A stretch of DNA of 64,000 bases from Mantis religiosa (taxonomy: Eukaryota > Arthropoda > Insecta > Mantodea > Mantidae): NCBI GenBank assembly GCA_030765055.1, contig CM060954.1, positions 112,456,107-112,520,106 on the forward strand, read 5' to 3'. Positions within the stretch are counted from its first letter, which is position 1. Every line of letters starts with the position of its first letter. The notes below the pieces were generated by a model that saw only the letters and a list, made by a program, of their open reading frames with translations, had not been told where the DNA came from and searched no databases. The translations under genes were made by a program, and so were the position numbers. Positions 36,899-46,506 of this stretch are shown here, piece by piece.

Positions 36899-37205
36899 AG
36901 AGATGTTTTATACAAACATAACTATTTGTAACAAAAGTCTTCACCTATCTTAAGCAAAATGATGTCAAGTTTTCTTATTAGTTGAATTAGCGGAAGTTTA
37001 AATCGATTTCACGAACCCTTATTCGCGTTCTCAGTAAAAAACTGACGTGAAATCAATTTCAACTTCAACTAATTCAACTAAAAAGAAAAATTGACATTTT
37101 TCTTAAAATAAGTGAAGCTTTCTGTTACAGATAGTTATATTTGTATAATACTTATTGCTTCACTGGAACTAGCTTCATTTTCTACATAATTACAGAGATG
37201 TTTAC
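36899..37205. mobile_element. Foldback MITE inside the family-1 TIR
   Basis: 36908-37148 is a ~241-bp imperfect palindrome: TTATACAAACATAACTATTT at the left pairs with AAATATAACTATCTG-type sequence read from the right, and GTTGAATTAGCGGAAG pairs with AACTTCAACTAATTCAAC. ACAGAGATGTTT is present before the insert (about 36898-36909) and again at 37192-37203, resembling a 12-bp duplication, although ~45 bp of non-palindromic DNA lies before the second copy. It carries no coding sequence. Confidence 0.6.
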
Positions 37206-37807
37206 CTCAACTTATGGCACATTCACAGTGAGTCCAGTACAGATATAATTATGTCTTCTGGACAGTAATGTGTCATACATCGGTAGGCGCGAGAAAACAT
37301 ATCATGCAGACACACGCAGCTTCCAATCGCTATATTTGTGTTTCGTAACTTACCGTTCATCAACTTACTAATCCTTGTTTCACATAAGCTTGCCCAGTAT
37401 CTCTTAACGGTCACGTGACCTTATCACATCTCATTGGCCGCTATTGCAGTATAGACTGTTGTGCGTTATTTAACATGGTGTTATATCTTTATATGTTGAA
37501 AGAAAATTTTCAAATTTATATTTTCGTAACTGTTTTAATGAAATATATTACACAACAGAGTTGATTTATCTGAAATGCATGTTAATTCTTAAACGAAGAA
37601 AGAGGAGGTTCCTTTGCTATCAAGCACAATGCACGATAGCACGTGATTTAGCGGTAGTGATGACATATTTGTTTACATGACTTTTATCACTGACCTTGTT
37701 TTGAACTGGATTAGTTATATATCGCCATTCGACGGTGTGCTATGCTGAGTGCTAGAGCTAAATTATTTTATTGATCGTTTATTGCGCGTGCACTTATTAT
37801 GTGTATA

Positions 37808-38235
37808 ATGGCAAAGTCTACCACCAGTTTTTCGCTGAAGCATCGCTAGGGAAAACCTTTACAAAGCGGCGAAAAAAGAATTGTGTTGCATGTGTTTAAT
37901 GCACTCACAGAAAATAATCCGCCTTTGTCAGTGAAAGAAGTCGAACAGCTGTGCCCTGAACTTACAGTTGTGAGTGTTGGATGCGTAGGAACATCGCGAC
38001 ATGAAATTAAGACAACAGGCAAACTTACCACTCCAGGGGCGATATTGCTGTGTGGCGAAGATATTATTTAAGGACAATCAGACTGTACCGGGATACAAGT
38101 CGCCTTGACGAGACTTGGGTGAATGAAGGACACATGACAAGTATGGCGTGACACGACTTTTAAGACTGAAAGACAAGCATTTTTGCAAGGTATGTGTGCT
38201 GGTTTAAAAAATCCCATTGGAAAAGGCCGAACGCC
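37808..38235 (+). pseudogene. Family-1 transposase remnant with helix-turn-helix and first Asp block
   Basis: The start MAKSTTSFSLKHR is followed by a stop, then in another frame VFNALTENNPPLSVKEVEQL and CPELTVVSVGCVGTSRHEIK TTGKLTTPG (helix-turn-helix region). There is a deletion against the 15596 copy, then LDETWVNEGHM with the first catalytic Asp, KTERQAFLQGMC, and AGLKNPIGKGR. Similarity ends there, at nearly the same point as in the other copy. Family members normally continue with a second Asp and a final acidic residue. It is inactive; it is useful mainly as a marker of the element. Confidence 0.75.
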
Positions 38236-38611
38236 TTTCATTATAAGCTTGTTTCAGTTTCATTGATCATTCATTCAGTTTCAACTTGCTCAGTTTCATT
38301 ATAAACTTCATTATTTTTGCATGCCTTCATGTTCTTATTTGTATGATTTTTAATTATTCTCCTGGCAATTATGCAGGTTTCAATGTGACGGGAACGCACC
38401 GCCTATGGCGCGAAAGCATTAGCCAATTAGAATGAGGGGGAAGGTAGTTGCACGCGGAGTGATACATGTTAGCGGGGTAAGGTTATATGAAACAGAGATT
38501 AATATTTCACTTTTCTAATCAACCAGATAAGACCCGATAAGAGACGATCACAGCGCTGGTCATCTGAAGGTCAGTACACCTCGATGCTCTGTCGAGTAAT
38601 ACATTGACTGT

Positions 38612-39024
38612 AGTGACATCAATGATGATGATGATGATGATGATGATATATATACATATATAAGGGTGCTTAACTACAGCGGTCATCAGCGCCCTTTAAA
38701 AAACTAGTCATGGCAAAAGCCAGATATAAAATTTTCTCAAAACTATACAAGTGTAACAAAACGTATTAAAAATACACGTACATAACGAACATCAATCAAA
38801 ACCTACTAAAAATCGCGTTCACTAAATCCTAAACTCTAAACTAGACAAGAATCTAAAAACCTCCACGGGTCTCCACGCACGGCCTACACGTGGGTGTCCT
38901 GTTGACCGTCTCCCTCAACCACGAAGAGGAGCGCACACGAGGGAGACTGTTGGCTCGGGACCCCCGGTGCGCCAAACCCGTACCTACCGAAGTAGGCCCC
39001 TGGGGGGAGTGATATCAATAATGA
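38612..39024 (-). mobile_element. Short retroposon, (TGA)n tail, with target duplication
   Basis: AGTGACATCAATGATGA (38612-38628) and AGTGATATCAATAATGA (39008-39024) bracket the element, a 17-bp duplication with two changes. On the minus strand it starts CTCCCCCCAGGGGCCTACTT, continues with GGTAGGTACGGGTTTGGCG, and ends GGGCGCTGATGACCGCTGTA, CACCCTTATATA and a TCA repeat (38629-38647 on plus). The tail and duplication show reverse-transcription-based insertion. It has no coding sequence. A longer member is at 40816-43047. Confidence 0.78.
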
Positions 39025-39199
39025 GATGTTGAAAGAGCAATTTGTGAAAAGCTCCATTCTGCCACAATTAATTATGGTATCAGCACTACACTACCTTTTA
39101 TCTTTAGCCTACAAATAACGTGTATGACAGAAAAATCATCAGTTTTTTAATAGTGCTCAACTATAGTGTCGCAGATTTAAAATACCATATTGTCACTCC

Positions 39200-39618
39200 C
39201 TTTTTGATATATTACCCTAAAATAAATTAGTGGCCATGACTCACTTAAAAGCTACTATTTTCCCATGGTTCCCATGCACATGTAAGAAAATAGTAACGTA
39301 TTTTTTGAAAATATTTATCTCGATTAACATGAAGTATATTACAATTTTGGGTTTACCAAGAGCCTCAACCAATGGTGTTGCACAGATGGAGTTAATGGAG
39401 TTAGGGAGATTTAGTAGCAAAGCTAAAAGCATTGTAAGAGTATTGAAGTACTTGGTTTAGAGTTAAGGAATTGAAAACTAACAATATTTTAAAGCAGTGT
39501 CTGGAGGTGCAGCAATAAAGAGGATGCTTAGATAAGTGAATGGTAGGAGCTCTAGATGAAACAGATTATGGAGGTACCTGCAGGGTTGAAGGTATTAGAG
39601 GGAGGAATTTGGAAAAAG

Positions 39619-39664
<46 letters not shown>

Positions 39665-40110
39665 TTAAACTGAGAATTGAAAATATGGATAGGATATATT
39701 TTGTAGTTACAGAGAGCTAAAACGACGTGGGAAAGACAAAAGTATGTCGGTATTTGTGACAGAGCAAGAAGAGGATATTTGCATGGGCCAGGTCTAGGGG
39801 TGATAATGCTAAAAGGGGAAAGAGAAACGCAAGGAAGGTGCCCACTACGTAGTTGGAATTCGTATAATTGTTGGAATGTGAAGGAACAAAGTGTTTGATA
39901 GAAAAATTATTGCAAAGTAGGAATTGATCCAGTCTAGGTAAAAAGTTATTAAGGGTTAAACTGAAGGGAAGATTAATCTTAATAGGAAAATATTCAGGTT
40001 TAGTTAGAAATAGACGGCTGAGGAGAATTAGAAATAAGAAGAAAGGAGAAACCCTAGACATTTGAAAGAAAGCAGAAATAGGACCCAATAGGTCGGTAAC
40101 CAAGATGTTT
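39200..40110 (+). pseudogene. Possible non-LTR retrotransposon 3' remnant
   Basis: The plus strand reads ILGLPRASTNGVAQMELMEL GRFSSKAKSIVRVLKYL, which resembles the stretch after the reverse transcriptase in some non-LTR polyproteins (pattern LG..RxS.N..V..ELGR......S..KYW). A run of about 44 A lies at 39619-39662, after which scattered frames continue with many stops. Identification is weak because the key motifs are diverged. The 162-codon minus-strand frame at 39717-40205 is antisense and hydrophobic only by composition. Confidence 0.35.
39619..39662. repeat. Poly(A) run
   Basis: About 44 A after GGAAAAAG. It may be a retroposon tail, but no duplication was found around it. Confidence 0.95.
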
Positions 40111-40114
40111 GATG

Positions 40115-40798
40115 CTATGGGAAGCATATAAATTGAGGTGTGAAAGGTAATATGTCCGCTTAGATACTCAAGTAATACAGAATGGTTAGTTAAACTAAGT
40201 TGCATAAATGCTGAAGTATAAAATAAATATCTAACATGAAACAGATAGAGAAATGGCGTTAGTAAGAATAATTTGTTCTGGAATATAGGTCATGCGAGTG
40301 AAACACATTAGATAATATGATTCGACCATTTCAACATTGACATGTTTTTGTGATTCGTGTGTGCCAGAGAGCGTCTTGAGAAGATAGAAATACAGGGAAA
40401 AAGCCTTTGCCACAGCCGATAATTTGAATCTTGGATCTTCTTAGTCTCCGTTTGGAGCTGTTCTGGTAGCTTTTTCTACAAGTATGCGAATATATGTCGT
40501 TAGATGGTTACTCGCCCACATTTCTATTTGTTTTTGCTTTACTGTTTCTGAAACTTTCGACCATTGTATTACAACAATCAGCAGGAGTGCGTTATCAAGT
40601 CAGATTTCAAGTTACGAACTTCTAAATACGAATGGAACACTTTTATGAAGGCACTTATCGGCCCTCGCCAAGTTACATAATTTTTGTGTTCATCCAATTG
40701 TTTCCTATTTTAATTCATCCAAAAGTATTTTACAAATTTCACCCCAAGCCTTTACACGTGACAGCTTCGAGTATGAAATGAGATATTCAATATATTCC
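40115..40798. other. No gene seen
   Basis: AT-rich, no signal. Confidence 0.5.
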
Positions 40799-40949
40799 AA
40801 TTTGTTGTGTGATTTATATATAAGGGCACTCTACTTTATGGCCAACAGCGCAATTTCAAAAACTAAATCATGGTAATAGCCAGAGATAATTATAAAACTG
40901 AAACAAAATGGCAATGAAACAACCTCAACTATGGAAATAAAAGATCCGC

Positions 40950-41714
40950 TCTGCCTGGCTCGCTTTCCTTGGCTCTGGAATGGCTCTGGCTAGGCTCTGG
41001 CTTCGCTCTTGCTTCATTCTAACTTCATTCTCTAACTTAACTCTGGCGTGGCTGTGGCTTCGCTCTGGCTTCACTCTAACTTCACTCTAAATATACTCTA
41101 ATTTGGCTGTAGCTTAGCTCTGGCTCGGTTCCGAACCCCGCTCCGGTCTGCTCTGGCTCTGGCTAGGTTCCGGACCCCGCTCCGGTCTGCTCTGGCTCTG
41201 GCTAGGTTGCGGACCCCGCTCCGGTCTGTTCTGGCTTCGCTCTGCTTGACTCGGCTTCGCTCTGCTTGGCTCGGCTTCGCTCTGCTTGGCTCGGCTTCGC
41301 TTGTCTTCGTCTTTTGCTCCGCTTGGCTTCGCTTTGGTTGGCTCTGGCTTCACTCTAACCACACTCTAAGTTCACTCTAACTTTGCTCTGGCTTGGCTCT
41401 GGCTAGCTCCGACTTCACTCTAAATATACTCTAATTTGGCTGTAGCTTGGCTCTGGCTAGGTTCCAGTCCCGCTCCAGTCCCGCTCTGGCTTTGCTCTGG
41501 CCTCACTCTCACTGCATTCTGTAACTTAACTCGGATTTGGCTCTGGTTTGGCTCTGGCTAGGCTAGGTTCCGGCCCTGCTCCGGTCCCGCCCTGACTTCG
41601 CTCTGGCCTCACTCTAACTTCATTCTCTAACTTAACTCGGGTTTGGCTCTGACTAGTCTCTGGCTAGGTTCCGGCCCCGCTCCAGTCCCGCTCTGGCTTT
41701 GCTCTGGCCTCACT
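40950..41714. repeat. GC-rich minisatellite (VNTR), left part
   Basis: Degenerate units such as GGCTCTGGCTAGGTTCCGG, CCCCGCTCCGGTCTGCTCT, ACTTCACTCTAA and TCGCTCTGCTTGGC recur throughout with no fixed period. The minus-strand frame 41114-41362 reads Pro/Glu/Arg/Ser/Gln repeats from this array and is not taken as a gene. Confidence 0.9.
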
Positions 41715-42708
41715 GAGCCAAGAGCAGGTGCGGGTCGCCCGGGTTCTCCCGGGCGGAGGGTCACGCGCCACGGTACCTATCCGCTGTGCGGATTTACCCG
41801 TGCGGTAAAATAGAACTAAGTTGTTCGCAAGCTTGCGTGTCGTTGTGTTAGACGGCACAGTTGGCCTCTGCTGATGCTTCTGGTGCCGGGGTATTCCCCT
41901 CGGGGAACAGTGCCCGTTCCACCCTGCTTTTGTGCTCGCTAGCGAGCCGACAAGCCGTGGTGGAACCAGTAGCGAGAGGCCAGATGGAAATTAGGTTAAT
42001 GATGTTGGTGTTTCCAGGTCGTGCGTGCGCCTAGGGCACGACTGCAGGTGTTAATCTGCCAGCCGGGGCGAGGGCGCGATTTGACCTGGCGGTGAATGTT
42101 AGGGGTAGGAGAAGAGGCAGAACCTACCACCCAAGGGCGTCCTTGGGTAGGCGATAGTTCCTCCGTCTCCTGGGGAGACGGTGGTCGTATTGACCGAGTG
42201 TGTTTACCAGCTGGTTTGGGTGTGGGGTGATCTTGGCATACAACGTGCGTGTACGTTCGCGGACGACGTCTACGACGTATGGTATGCCAGACTGGGTGTG
42301 CAGGAAGTGGGATGGGAACCTGCGGTCGGTACCGTAGATCATCCTTAAGGCCCTGTTCTGCACGGCTTGCAGCCTGCGGAGGGTGGTATGAGCCACCGAA
42401 CCCCAGACCTCGCATCCGTACAGGATCAGAGGCGGGACGATCGCGCGGTATGTCCGCAGTTTGAGGCGGATGGGCATTGTGGATCTGAAGATCGGGTAGA
42501 GTTGCCTGAGTGCAGCGTGGCCGAGGCCTGCCTTTGCCCTGACGTGCGGAGTGAAAGTGAGGCCGCGGTCCAGTTGGATTCCCAGGTATTTGGCGGTTCG
42601 AACCCAGGGGATTCTTCTCCGCCTTAACCGCAGGTCACCTTCTGGACGCCAGCTACGGGTCTTAGCCAGCATAAGAGCCGAGCTCTTCTGCGGGCTAATG
42701 GCCATCCC
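41715..42708 (-). mobile_element. Jockey-type non-LTR retrotransposon, 5'-truncated
   Basis: TGGCCTCACT flanks both sides (41705-41714 and 42709-42718). The minus strand starts inside the reverse transcriptase and ends in a ~280-bp 3' untranslated part finishing CTGCTCTTGGCTC, without a poly(A) tail. It sits inside the minisatellite, which resumes at 42709 with the same unit (CTCACTGCATTCTGTAACTT). Because TGGCCTCACT also occurs in the array, the duplication could partly reflect the repeat itself. Confidence 0.8.
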
Positions 42709-42723
42709 TGGCCTCACTCTCAC
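42124..42723 (-). pseudogene. Non-LTR reverse transcriptase C-terminal part
   Basis: The frame (about 195 codons from the element) reads SPQKSSALMLAKTR, then VRTAKYLGIQLDRGLTFTPH, RQLYPIFRSTMPIRLKLRTY, RAIVPPLILYGCEVWG and LRRLQAVQNRALRMIYGTDR. KYLGxxLDRGLTxxPH and the PxLxYGCxVWG...LQxVQNxALR block are the thumb and post-RT region of Jockey-clade elements. The catalytic YADD block and endonuclease are lost by 5' truncation. The first few codons at the 5' side belong to the flanking repeat. The family copies itself by nicking DNA and reverse transcribing its RNA there; this copy cannot. Confidence 0.85.
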
Positions 42724-42905
42724 TGCATTCTGTAACTTAACTCGGGCTTGGCTCTGGCTAGTCTCTGGTTAGGTTCCGGCCCCGCTCAAGTCCCGCTCTG
42801 ACTTTGCTCTGGCCTCACTCTCACTGCATTATTTAACTTAACTCGGATTCGCTCTGGTTTGGCTCTGGCTTCGCTTCACTTCGCTTTGCTTTACTTTCAG
42901 AGAAT
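42709..42905. repeat. GC-rich minisatellite, right part
   Basis: Continuation of the array after the nested insertion, ending around TTCGCTTTGCTTTACTTTC. The element head follows it. Confidence 0.85.
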
Positions 42906-43062
42906 TTAGGGTCAAACACGGATGTGGACCAACATTTATGGGCGTTTGGCATTAGCTCTTTCACCACTCGGAGGCACCAGTCGAGAGATTTTGCTCGGGA
43001 CCCCGGGATCGCCAATCCCGTACCTACCGCAGTAGGCCCCTGGGGGGAATTAGTTATGTGGT

Positions 43063-44811
43063 GAAATAACATAGCTCTAAGCCGTTGCACCCTTTTTAGA
43101 TTTCGTATGTTAAGTGAGACACCATTTATATTAGCTTTCATATTTTATCTAATTCATATTTCTTAGAAGTTGCAAGCATTTGAAATAAGGTTAGCGGCCT
43201 CTCCAGATACTGCCTTTTTCTTTCATTAGAAGTACGTTTTAACAGTATACCAGGAAAATGTGGACATCCTTTGACGATAGAATGCTTAGATACAACGATG
43301 ATGAGAATATCCAAAGAATAACTGACCTCATTCTCTAATGTTTTATGCTCACACATAACTTAATAGAAGGGGAACGTTTATGTTCTCTGGAATTCACTTC
43401 AAGCTAGAGCAGAAGAAATATGGTTAATGTGACGATTTATAAAATTTGACACAAGTTTTCTGTGGGTCTGTCTAAGAATCAATTCAGTGCGAACAGCACG
43501 TTCCTTTTTCCTGCAATTAGATCCTTATATAATGTTAGAGCAGATGCTGTTCTTAAGTGTTTAGAACGACAGCCTAAACACGGAAATTAAAGCTTATAAA
43601 AATTCCTTGCCTGCGAGCTTTTAGTCAAATCCCTACAATATGTGAACTGGGAGGCAAATGTCTCAAGGAAGCCAATAATGACACGTCTCTCGGTTTGTCT
43701 TTTTCCTTTTTATCGTACTAGGCGAGACAAGTGGGAGGAGTCGACGCAGAGTAGCAATTACACCAGCACGCATGAGGTGTGATGGCGTTTTGCTACCTTG
43801 TGATCATGAGGCGCCGTCTCAAAGCCTTTCATTTGGCTACCTGTTCCCTCGAAGTGTCGTGATTAATCATAAATATACAGTCCCTATAGACTGACACTCA
43901 AACAAGTTTCTGTCACAATGCTCTCACGCGTGAGAAAGTGAATTCTTTAACATTCCAATTTACCATCCTTGCTGTAAATCCAGGAACTTCTTGCCCAATT
44001 CATACTCGCATCACTTTCTGGCAGTAGGAAATATCGATGACAGTCTTTTCGTGCAGTATGAGAAAATAACAGGGGAAAAGTTATGCCTGCACTCACATAG
44101 CTTGCACAAACTGTCCTACACATGCTTATTCCTTTATTTCATATCAATTAAGATACGTATTTCCAGATGTTAATTTTCTTATAGATGCAAGGGGAATATG
44201 GAAAGACAGTAGACTTAAGTGATAGCCAGATCTTTTAAAAGGTGGTGCTGGCTTTGAAAGTCCTTTCTCCCTTCATAGCCAAGAAAAAAATCAAATCAAT
44301 ATCAAGAGTCGTCCCCAAAATGGTTTTACATAAATTGTGTGGTTTAAGCAAGATCAACATACATTTTTTTGCGTAATAAGATTTTGTCTATATTTTCCCG
44401 TTCACCAGTTATGTACTGTCCACCCAACACAAGAAGGCAAGGCAGAGGAATGCGTAACGTAACTACTTTACCTGGCCACATGATGTTTATGCCCGCCGTC
44501 CGGATATCTCACACGTTTATAGTACCTATCACTACAGTTACTGAAGCTAGCATTAAATCTGGCAACATGGGTGACTCATATGCACTCTTCTACACTCATT
44601 TGATGATAAACAGATCCACTAACAGAGCAAATAAACACTTCAAGCCCTTCTCCCTCTTAAGACCCCGCTTGCCTTCTTGTGGTGGGTAGACAGTAAATAT
44701 CATTCAGAATGAAGAGGACTTCAGAGGCTGATGCGCAGTTTATTTCTCAAAATCGTTAGATATTTGAGAGAAAATAAAAGAAATCGAATCATTTTTCATT
44801 AAAATAAGACC
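43063..44811. other. No gene seen
   Basis: Frames at 43138-43356, 43991-44173 and 44369-44689 are unrecognised. CTTAAGTGATAGCCAGATCT at 44214 echoes 33790. Nothing else noted. Confidence 0.45.
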
Positions 44812-45060
44812 CTGAAGCTTTCCTGGCGACGAATTTGTTCGAGATCTCGGAAAACAAGCAAGGTGTAAAGACGATTGAAAGAAAGACGATTGGAGTGTTT
44901 TGTCTTTGTTGATATTTGTATTATTTCCAGTTACACATTTGTGATTATAACATTTTTTAAAATATCCTGATGATGGGAGAGATGTACGCCCCCAAAACGT
45001 CGATTTCCAATGGTCTTTTTACCTGACTTGGATTCCGAGAAGGTCTCAACCATTTTCCAT
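44812..45060 (+). mobile_element. Penelope-like end with hammerhead-like core
   Basis: It begins GAAGCTTTCCTGGCGACGAA (compare 7258), and further on reads CCTGATGATGGGAGAGATGT then ACGCCCCCAAAACGTCGATT, followed by ACCTGACTTGGATTCCGAGA (compare 7384). CTGATGA (44967-44973), a GGG/CCC helix and CGTC are arranged as in type I hammerhead ribozymes of Penelope-like elements, but the GAAA box reads AAAA or CAAA. No GIY-YIG or reverse transcriptase sequence is present. Probably a decayed terminal fragment. Confidence 0.5.
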
Positions 45061-45343
45061 GTAGTTAGATTTCTAAATACATTTCATTTTTGAGTCATAC
45101 TATTTACTATATGCGCAAGATTTCTTGAGCGTTTGGGTCCCAAGTCCTCATTCGGTAGGTTTCGCCTATTTCGTAAACACAGACTACAACTTTGAAACAG
45201 GAAATGCGCTACGCACTGTGACATCTAATGGCTGATGTGCTAAGCTTTCACACGTACATCATTTCATTTTGAGCAATTTTGAGGTTAATTATTAGCTAAC
45301 CAGTTTACAACAAATCTAAAAGCAAGACTACGTTGTCAGTGTT

Positions 45344-45506
45344 ATGGCTCTCAAAAGGGGACACACTATTATTCGTCTACCTCCGTATAATTGTGATCTG
45401 AATGCAACTGAGCTGGCGTGGGCAAAAATAAAGAATATTTACAAAGTACGCAATGTTAACGAGAGCCACAAATCTGCGGAAACTTGCTATAGAAGCGAGG
45501 GATTGC
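45344..45506 (+). pseudogene. DDE transposase C-terminal fragment cut by the gap
   Basis: The frame reads KRGHTIIRLPPYNCDLNATE LAWAKIKNIYKVRNVN. RLPPYxCxLNPxELxWAxIK is the last catalytic block of PF13358-type transposases, where the final acidic residue (here the Glu of ATELAW) sits. The usual Pro before the Glu is Thr-flanked here (NATE for NPIE). Upstream sequence (45190-45340) is not coding, so this is an exon or a fragment. It is the C-terminal complement expected for family 2, but a family link is only inferred. Confidence 0.65.
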
Positions 45507-46506
45507 NNNNNNNNNNNNNNNNNNNNNNNNNNNNNNNNNNNNNNNNNNNNNNNNNNNNNNNNNNNNNNNNNNNNNNNNNNNNNNNNNNNNNNNNNNNNNN
45601 NNNNNNNNNNNNNNNNNNNNNNNNNNNNNNNNNNNNNNNNNNNNNNNNNNNNNNNNNNNNNNNNNNNNNNNNNNNNNNNNNNNNNNNNNNNNNNNNNNNN
45701 NNNNNNNNNNNNNNNNNNNNNNNNNNNNNNNNNNNNNNNNNNNNNNNNNNNNNNNNNNNNNNNNNNNNNNNNNNNNNNNNNNNNNNNNNNNNNNNNNNNN
45801 NNNNNNNNNNNNNNNNNNNNNNNNNNNNNNNNNNNNNNNNNNNNNNNNNNNNNNNNNNNNNNNNNNNNNNNNNNNNNNNNNNNNNNNNNNNNNNNNNNNN
45901 NNNNNNNNNNNNNNNNNNNNNNNNNNNNNNNNNNNNNNNNNNNNNNNNNNNNNNNNNNNNNNNNNNNNNNNNNNNNNNNNNNNNNNNNNNNNNNNNNNNN
46001 NNNNNNNNNNNNNNNNNNNNNNNNNNNNNNNNNNNNNNNNNNNNNNNNNNNNNNNNNNNNNNNNNNNNNNNNNNNNNNNNNNNNNNNNNNNNNNNNNNNN
46101 NNNNNNNNNNNNNNNNNNNNNNNNNNNNNNNNNNNNNNNNNNNNNNNNNNNNNNNNNNNNNNNNNNNNNNNNNNNNNNNNNNNNNNNNNNNNNNNNNNNN
46201 NNNNNNNNNNNNNNNNNNNNNNNNNNNNNNNNNNNNNNNNNNNNNNNNNNNNNNNNNNNNNNNNNNNNNNNNNNNNNNNNNNNNNNNNNNNNNNNNNNNN
46301 NNNNNNNNNNNNNNNNNNNNNNNNNNNNNNNNNNNNNNNNNNNNNNNNNNNNNNNNNNNNNNNNNNNNNNNNNNNNNNNNNNNNNNNNNNNNNNNNNNNN
46401 NNNNNNNNNNNNNNNNNNNNNNNNNNNNNNNNNNNNNNNNNNNNNNNNNNNNNNNNNNNNNNNNNNNNNNNNNNNNNNNNNNNNNNNNNNNNNNNNNNNN
46501 NNNNNN
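45507..46506. other. Assembly gap, 1000 N
   Basis: Exactly 1000 unknown bases, the size often given to gaps of unknown length. Long frames reported through it are artefacts. Confidence 0.99.

Larger units (their letters stand above)
36857..38610 (+). mobile_element. Family-1 DDE element, longest copy, lacks right TIR
   Basis: The left end CATGGCAAAGCGAGAACGCG follows TA (36855-36856). After the first ~50 bp of TIR a foldback insert (36908-37148) interrupts it. The element then resumes with AGTCCAGTACAGATATAATT and CTTCTGGACAGTAATGTGTC, a non-coding leader (37368-37800), the transposase remnant (37808), and the 3' part GACCAGAT-like ATCAACCAGATAAGACCCGA to GATGCTCTGTCGAGTAATAC. The right TIR is absent; a retroposon lies directly after. 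It is co-linear with 15139-16202 and, with the middle removed, with 30380-31043. Confidence 0.82.
40799..43062 (-). mobile_element. VNTR-carrying retroposon, same family as 38612
   Basis: The left end TATATAAGGGCACTCTACTT with ACTAAATCATGGTAATAGCC matches 38656-38740, and the right end GGGACCCCGGGATCGCCAAT with TACCTACCGCAGTAGGCCCC matches 38958-39005. Between the two ends the short copy has about 200 bp; here there is ~950 bp of GC-rich tandem repeat plus a nested retrotransposon. AATTTGTTGTGTGAT (40799-40813) and AATTAGTTATGTGGT (43048-43062) may be the target duplication, with three changes. The minus strand is the sense strand by analogy. Confidence 0.65.

Noticed and set aside
39717..40205. 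162-codon minus-strand frame rich in Leu/Phe
   Set aside because: Antisense to a possible retrotransposon remnant; hydrophobic by composition only, no recognisable family.
41114..41362. 82-codon Pro/Glu/Arg/Ser/Gln repeat protein
   Set aside because: Translation of the VNTR; the period is not kept in frame along the array.
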